The notes under the pieces were generated by a model that saw only the letters and a list, made by a program, of their open reading frames with translations, made no database searches and was not told the DNA's origin. From Candidatus Absconditabacterales bacterium (GTDB taxonomy: Bacteria > Patescibacteria > JAEDAM01 > Absconditabacterales > Absconditicoccaceae): 6,977 bases of DNA. The translations under genes were made by a program, and so were the position numbers. This document shows, piece after piece, positions 6,525 through 6,977 of this stretch. The stretch is from assembly GCA_938010495.1 (NCBI GenBank), contig CALLUT010000048.1, forward strand, positions 1 through 6,977. Reading direction: 5' to 3'. Numbering within the stretch: position 1 is the stretch's first letter; each line of letters opens with the position of its first letter.

Positions 6525-6977
6525 ATGAATAGAGATACTACTATCGTTCAAGTTGCTATATTATTTATTGTAATTGCTATATTATGAGTAGCGATTTATA
6601 ATAAACAAAACCCTACGCTTGCCACATGAAACACAACAACAAAGACTGTTGTTGTTCAACAAATCAATGAATGAACAGTAGATAATACTGACACATGAAA
6701 CGTTATTGTAAATGAGGCAGATAGTGTAATCACAAACTCATACACAGAAAGAATGAATTATCCTCGTACTAATTTAGTAAAACAATATTTTGCTTACATA
6801 GCAAACAAAGAATATAAAAACGCATGTAGTCTTTTAACAAATTGAAAATGTGCTTCAACAAGACCTTGAGCTGTTGAAAATTTTACTATAGAGTTTGAAA
6901 AATTAAAAAATTGATATGAATATATCAATGTTAAAGACTATTGAATACAGGCTCCAAGCTGAAAAGATGTCACTTGT
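6525..6977 (+). CDS. Membrane-anchored exported protein of unknown function (3' partial)
   Basis: The first 151 residues are in the window and the frame is still open at the right edge. The N-terminus MNRDTT is followed by a hydrophobic helix (about 7-25, IVQVAILFIVIAILGVAIY) and then NKQNP: an uncleaved signal anchor or signal peptide. No lipobox cysteine follows it. After it comes a Thr/Asn/Val-rich linker (about 30-75) and a soluble region, NLVKQYFAYIANKEYKNACSL (83-103), with NACSLLTNGKCAS holding Cys101 and Cys109. That arrangement recalls NTF2-like extracytoplasmic domains in which a helix pair precedes a curved sheet, but the fold call is weak. Two cysteines eight apart could form a disulfide outside the cell. 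The ATG at 6525 lies just after the T-tract, with no Shine-Dalgarno sequence; the leader is pyrimidine-rich. TGA codes Gly throughout. Confidence 0.65.
6633..6655. repeat. Perfect 9-bp inverted repeat inside the exported-protein gene
   Basis: ACAACAACA (6633-6641) and TGTTGTTGT (6647-6655) are separated by five bases. In frame they are three ACA codons (Thr) and three GTT codons (Val) on either side of Lys-Thr, so the hairpin may simply reflect codon runs in a low-complexity linker. Confidence 0.4.

Noticed and set aside
6000..6551. Two minus-strand frames of 73 and 78 codons.
   Set aside because: They are antisense to the 294-aa gene and its terminator region, with no recognisable features.

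Overview
The window is AT-rich DNA that reads coherently only if TGA is translated as glycine (genetic code 25). Invariant glycines are spelled TGA in several families: all three in the ribonuclease HII motif DEAGRGPLAGP, both in the rhomboid GASG motif, the FAD- and NAD-binding glycines of an oxidoreductase, and the thiamine-diphosphate GDG motif. All nine stops visible are TAA (7) or TAG (2). Code 25 is known from the candidate phyla Gracilibacteria (BD1-5/GN02) and Absconditabacteria (SR1), small-genome CPR/Patescibacteria. I cannot choose between the two from this window. Read with the standard code, nearly every gene here shatters.

All ten genes lie on the + strand. Region 1-5512 is a compact run: (1) the C-terminal 467 residues of an acetolactate-synthase-like ThDP enzyme, cut by the left edge; (2) a 65-aa unknown small protein; (3) a HIT-family protein; (4) a rhomboid intramembrane protease; (5) a cyclophilin-type prolyl isomerase; (6) an NDH-2-like FAD oxidoreductase; (7) a YtxJ/BrxC-type thioredoxin-fold protein; (8) ribonuclease HII. 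Most junctions overlap (1-13 nt) or have gaps of 4-16 nt. Only the 71-nt gap before the rhomboid could hold a control element, so one or two operons are likely. The gene mix is functionally loose: carbon metabolism, nucleotide hydrolysis, protein folding or proteolysis, redox, and RNA/DNA hybrid removal.

Region 5513-6524 looks like its own transcription unit. It has a promoter with a perfect TTGACA, a 294-aa protein of unknown family with clustered cysteines, and a hairpin-plus-T-run terminator. A second promoter (TTGAAA-16-TATAAA) overlaps that terminator and probably drives the last gene, a membrane-anchored exported protein cut by the right edge.

No RNA genes, CRISPR arrays, insertion sequences or minus-strand genes were found, and no stretch over 300 bases lacks a gene. 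The most notable points are the reassigned code, the cysteine-cluster unknown protein, the hidden 65-aa protein, the nested promoter/terminator, and the bacilliredoxin-like gene next to a flavoprotein in a CPR-type genome.
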